Shown piece after piece: positions 60,883 to 64,000 of a stretch of 64,000 nucleotides of DNA; positions within the stretch are counted from its first letter, which is position 1; every line of letters starts with the position of its first letter. This stretch comes from Flaccisagitta enflata. Taxonomy: Eukaryota; Chaetognatha; Sagittoidea; Aphragmophora. The position numbers and the translations under genes were made by a program. The notes beneath the pieces were generated by a model that was given only the letters and a program-made list of their open reading frames with translations, ran no database searches and was not told where the DNA came from. Where the stretch lies: positions 7,440,001-7,504,000 of the forward strand of contig OZ231126.1 in assembly GCA_965153355.1 (NCBI GenBank). Direction: 5' to 3'.

Positions 60883-61510
60883 ATGAGAGAGAGAGAGAAA
60901 GAGCCACATTTAATAGCGACTCAAATTTAAGTTTCTTTAATCTAGATTTATTAATCATTCAAATCATCCGAGGGGCACAACTTTCTGAATGCAGTTTCAG
61001 ACGCTTTCAAAAACAAAAAGTTTATAAATCGGATGAATGAGCCATTAGTGCTCAAAGCCTCAAACCCAAGCGCCAGGTTGCCAGCTCACAGTGAGCAACC
61101 GCATCCCTGCAAAAGCCTTACGAGCAAAGCGAATGGAAGATAGATTCCAGCATTGAAGATTTCAAAAAAGATTTATTAAATGCATTGCATGGATCCGTTT
61201 TTACAAAACTTCACAATGAATAAAACCAGTATGATCTTTTTACACATGGAAAGTGAAAATTTTATCTGTTCATTTAATTTAAGCAGTGTGTTAGTATTTG
61301 GCTTTTATTCAAAATGACTAAAGTTTGAATGATTGTCATTTCAAAAACCAGAAGTCTTAAAACTGCATTATGCAAATTAGATGATTGATGATGAAACAAA
61401 TTCATCTTCATAAAACTCAGGGTTGGTGAACTTGAAGTTAGACGGGATTGGCAAGTCGGAAAATCCCAGGGGAAAATATAAGTTACTCGGAAGGAAAGAA
61501 AGAAATGCAC
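60531..61510. repeat. Segmental duplication, copy 2
   Basis: Starts with CGGCCGGATACATGGCTACC (a second copy of the hairpin-element start, so the start is present on both sides of the insert), has the full element to 60713, (GA)n at 60818-60880 and the same ~550-bp tail as 58.98-59.58 kb. It diverges after 'atgcacgcctg'. Confidence 0.88.
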
Positions 61511-61907
61511 GCCTGAACTGGGCTGCTGAATTCATTTGCGGATATGATGTAAAAAAAAAAAACAAAAAAAACAAACTAAAGCATTATGCTAAATTATGGA
61601 GTAATTCTAACCAATACAACCACCTAAACGCGGCTTTGGGATAAACCCAACGGGGTCGTCAGACAACGAAAGCGAGACTAAATCAAATCGGAATTCAGAT
61701 TTTGAGTCATTTTGACTCAGACCATCATCAGACCACCGAAAAAGGAACTAGAAATAATCTTTCATCGCGTCTCGAAAATTCCGTCTTTTTTTGGTTTGAA
61801 CAAGATAAGATTTGATTGATCGTGACACTGTTTAGTATTTTTAGAATAAGTATTAAGTATCAAGCATTAAAATCGTTAACGGCCGATGAAAACCAGGACC
61901 ACCCTAA
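61511..61907. other. No feature recognised
   Basis: Unique-looking AT-rich sequence. A small hairpin (GAGTCATTTTGACTC) occurs at 61.70 kb. Confidence 0.45.
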
Positions 61908-62053
61908 CAAGGCCGGATACACGGCAATCCAGTCGCGGACAGTTGGGCAGGAGCAGTGATGCAAAAAACGCTCACAATTCAAAAATGTTACGGAGAGACA
62001 GACGGACCGACCGACCGACACAGCAAGGTGTAGAGTCGCGTGTCCGCGAATAA
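61908..62053 (+). mobile_element. Hairpin-ended element, family 4 (GTCGCGGAC type)
   Basis: 5' CAAGGCCGGATACACGGCAA, AGTCGCGGACAGTTGGGCAG, GGACCGACCGACCGACAC core, and 3' hairpin AGTCGCGTGTCCGCGAATAA. The 5' motif and the hairpin both carry GTCGCGGAC or its complement, a combination not seen in the other copies. Confidence 0.8.
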
Positions 62054-62456
62054 AAATCGCGGATGGATGGACAGGGGCGCAAAATACCCTAAAGGTAGTT
62101 GTTGACCGAGAAACGGATCAACGGACGGACCAACAGACACACCGATGGACCAAACGACTGAAGATGACGAACAATACTGGACAATCTACTGGACAATCAA
62201 CTGGGCAATCATATGACTAGGTCATACTGAGACTTGACATAGTTGTGTTAATAACTGATGAGTGAGGGAAGTGAGGAAGAGGAGCAGAAAGAGAGGGCGG
62301 AGTTGTTCCACTTTGAAAGACACCAAAAACAAAGAATCTATTTGTTCTTCACAGAACAATTCTCACTTAATTCAACTCACAAAGACACAAACGATTCAAA
62401 ATTAAACAAAACCTATTTAAAGTGAAAAAAATTTCGGAGTTTTTCTTTTCTTTTTC

Positions 62457-62582
62457 TTAGGTGCGACAAAGCACCTCTATAACTGGCTGTGTCCGTTGGT
62501 TGGTCGGTTGGTCGGTTGGTCGGTTGGTAACGCATTCGTTCGACGATCCACACCGTCGCACCTATTGGCCTATATGGCCTTG
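62457..62582 (-). mobile_element. Hairpin-ended element, family 3
   Basis: Minus-strand reading: CAAGGCCATATAGGCCAATA, GGTGCGACGGTGTGGATCGT, ACCAACCGACCAACCGACC core, 3' hairpin AGGTGCTTTGTCGCACCTAA. Complete. Confidence 0.87.
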
Positions 62583-62832
62583 TTTCTTATCAAGTTGCAC
62601 GCACGTCGCACGCGACTGGAAATTATCAAGTCCAAAATCATTTTTTCGTCAGTCCATCCATAAGTCCGTATTGCCTATGTTTTGGTTTCGTTCTACCGCA
62701 CCGTCACTCTTGAGTCTTGACCATTTTAAAAAAATCAAAATTAAAGTGGGGGGGAGGGGGGGGTGGTTAATTTTTGGACCAGTGCCGGGGCTTCTCAACG
62801 ATTGCTCGTTTTAAAACTAAATCGTGGTAAAA

Positions 62833-63031
62833 CAAGGCCGGATACACGGCTACCCAATTCGCGTGTGGGTGGGTACTGGGTAGTGGCCGTATTTGAGGTC
62901 ACTAAAGCATTTGGGGAGGAGAAATTAGGTCAAAGAAAAATGAGAACAAATTATGACCGACCGACCGACCAACTGACCGACCGACGGACGTACTAAAGCA
63001 GGGTTTTTAGAGTCGCGTAGCAACTGACTAA
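62833..63031 (+). mobile_element. Hairpin-ended element, family 1 (decayed hairpin)
   Basis: 5' CAAGGCCGGATACACGGCTA, TTCGCGTGTGGGTGGGTACT, GACCGACCGACCGACC core, 3' AGTCGCGTAGCAACTGACTA with a disrupted arm. Confidence 0.72.
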
Positions 63032-64000
63032 GAATACTGGTGATACCGTGTATTTGAAAATGAGGCTCACAAGAGGAAGAGTAAACATTTGGGCAATTCA
63101 TTGACGAACAATAATCCACAAGTAATCAAGTATATTTAGTGAGATTTCGATATGACTCACTTGGGATGTTTGCACACGTGAAGCATTTTGACACGTGTCA
63201 AGATCAAGGCTTCTGTCATTTTTTTGAGGGTCGATCTCAGGGGCAAGTTGATATCGATCTCAGGGGAAAGTTGATATATCAAATTTTGAATCCAACAAAT
63301 AGGATTAGAAAGAATCAAGAGATACGAGCGGATTCAGGTTTCAATACTCGTGACTTTGCCTCTACAAATTTCGAGTGTTTGATTTAACCTTCTTTTTTCC
63401 ATCTTTGTCACGTGTCTGTAACTATGGCAAAAAAAAAACCGAACAACTTTTGAGAGAGCAAAAAAGTATGAAGATGTTGACCGATTTGCATAAAATTTAC
63501 AGTGAATGATAACCATGATATGGACTATGTCTGGTTAAAATTTCATCAAAATCCGTTGAAAACATTAGCCGTTATCACGTTTTTACTGAAGTCACCTCTT
63601 TTTTGGACTGCCAGAGATGACGTTTGTCCTAAATCAAAATAATACCATTTTTAGTAAAATTGGCATTGTGCAAAAAGTTTTGGGAGTTTTGTCATGATTT
63701 TTGAACTGTAGTCTGATAGTAATATTTACTAATACTAGGCAAAATTCGCATCTACTCAGATAAAGTTTAGTGGGGTAGATAATGGTTGATTGTAAGCTTG
63801 CTCAGGATAAGAAATATTCTGCTACCTGTTAAAATATTTTTGCAATTTGGGGGTCTAAAAATGCTTCAATCTTCACAAAAATTTTACTGGAGATGAATCA
63901 TATATACAAAAGTTCCCAGTTAAAAAATCATGATAATTGGTAGAAAACTCTGGCCTTAGCATCGATTTATACTTCAGATTTCATCTTCATTTACTTCATT
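63032..64000. other. No gene seen
   Basis: AT-rich sequence with a 23-bp direct repeat (TCGATCTCAGGGGCAAGTTG or close) at 63.23-63.27 kb. Short frames lack support. Confidence 0.45.

Noticed and set aside
63139-63387. 82-codon plus-strand frame
   Set aside because: Spans a short direct repeat and has no recognisable domain or exon signals.

Overview
The window is eukaryotic nuclear DNA with two spliced gene regions, both on the minus strand, in a very repeat-rich background. Evidence for a eukaryote is GT-AG introns whose phases join exactly, an axonemal outer-arm dynein heavy chain, hAT-like and TIR/foldback elements, and long microsatellites. A flagellated eukaryote, most likely an animal, fits best; I cannot name the species. 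I see no tRNA, rRNA, CRISPR array or prokaryotic operon.

Region 1 (about 1-11.46 kb, minus). Gene A (11442 to 9510, four coding exons, 292 aa) has no family I recognise. Gene B (8937 to beyond the left edge, six exons, about 1,910 aa in the window) ends in one giant open exon (4970 to 1). That exon holds an OTU-like cysteine protease signature, long Thr/Ala/Ser-rich linkers and, at the edge, a region resembling a tyrosine recombinase. A 29-bp satellite fills its last intron. A related 28-bp satellite lies upstream of gene A (11.5-14.07 kb), and a third related array lies at 18.5 kb.

Region 2 (about 20-34.7 kb, minus). Ten consecutive exons of a DNAH5/DNAH8-type dynein heavy chain run from AAA1 Walker B to the end of the AAA2 core. 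All ten are in frame with matching phases. The introns are full of partial copies of the neighbouring exon edges, often including the splice site: a seven-copy 94-bp array, a ~0.9-kb minisatellite seeded by an exon end, and duplicated acceptors. No further dynein exons were found on either side.

Region 3 (35-64 kb). I see no convincing gene. It is a mosaic of short hairpin-ended elements (5' CAAGGCC..., central GACC repeats, 3' terminal hairpin, Helitron/HINE-like in layout), two hAT-like elements with 8-bp target duplications, TIR/foldback elements, a 1-kb palindromic CATAAATTTATG array, a ~1-kb segmental duplication and many microsatellites. Hairpin elements also occur at 14-25 kb.

The strongest candidates for something undescribed are the hairpin-element families, whose 5' subterminal motif covaries with the 3' hairpin, the splice-site-seeded repeats in the dynein gene, and the OTU plus recombinase-like gene.
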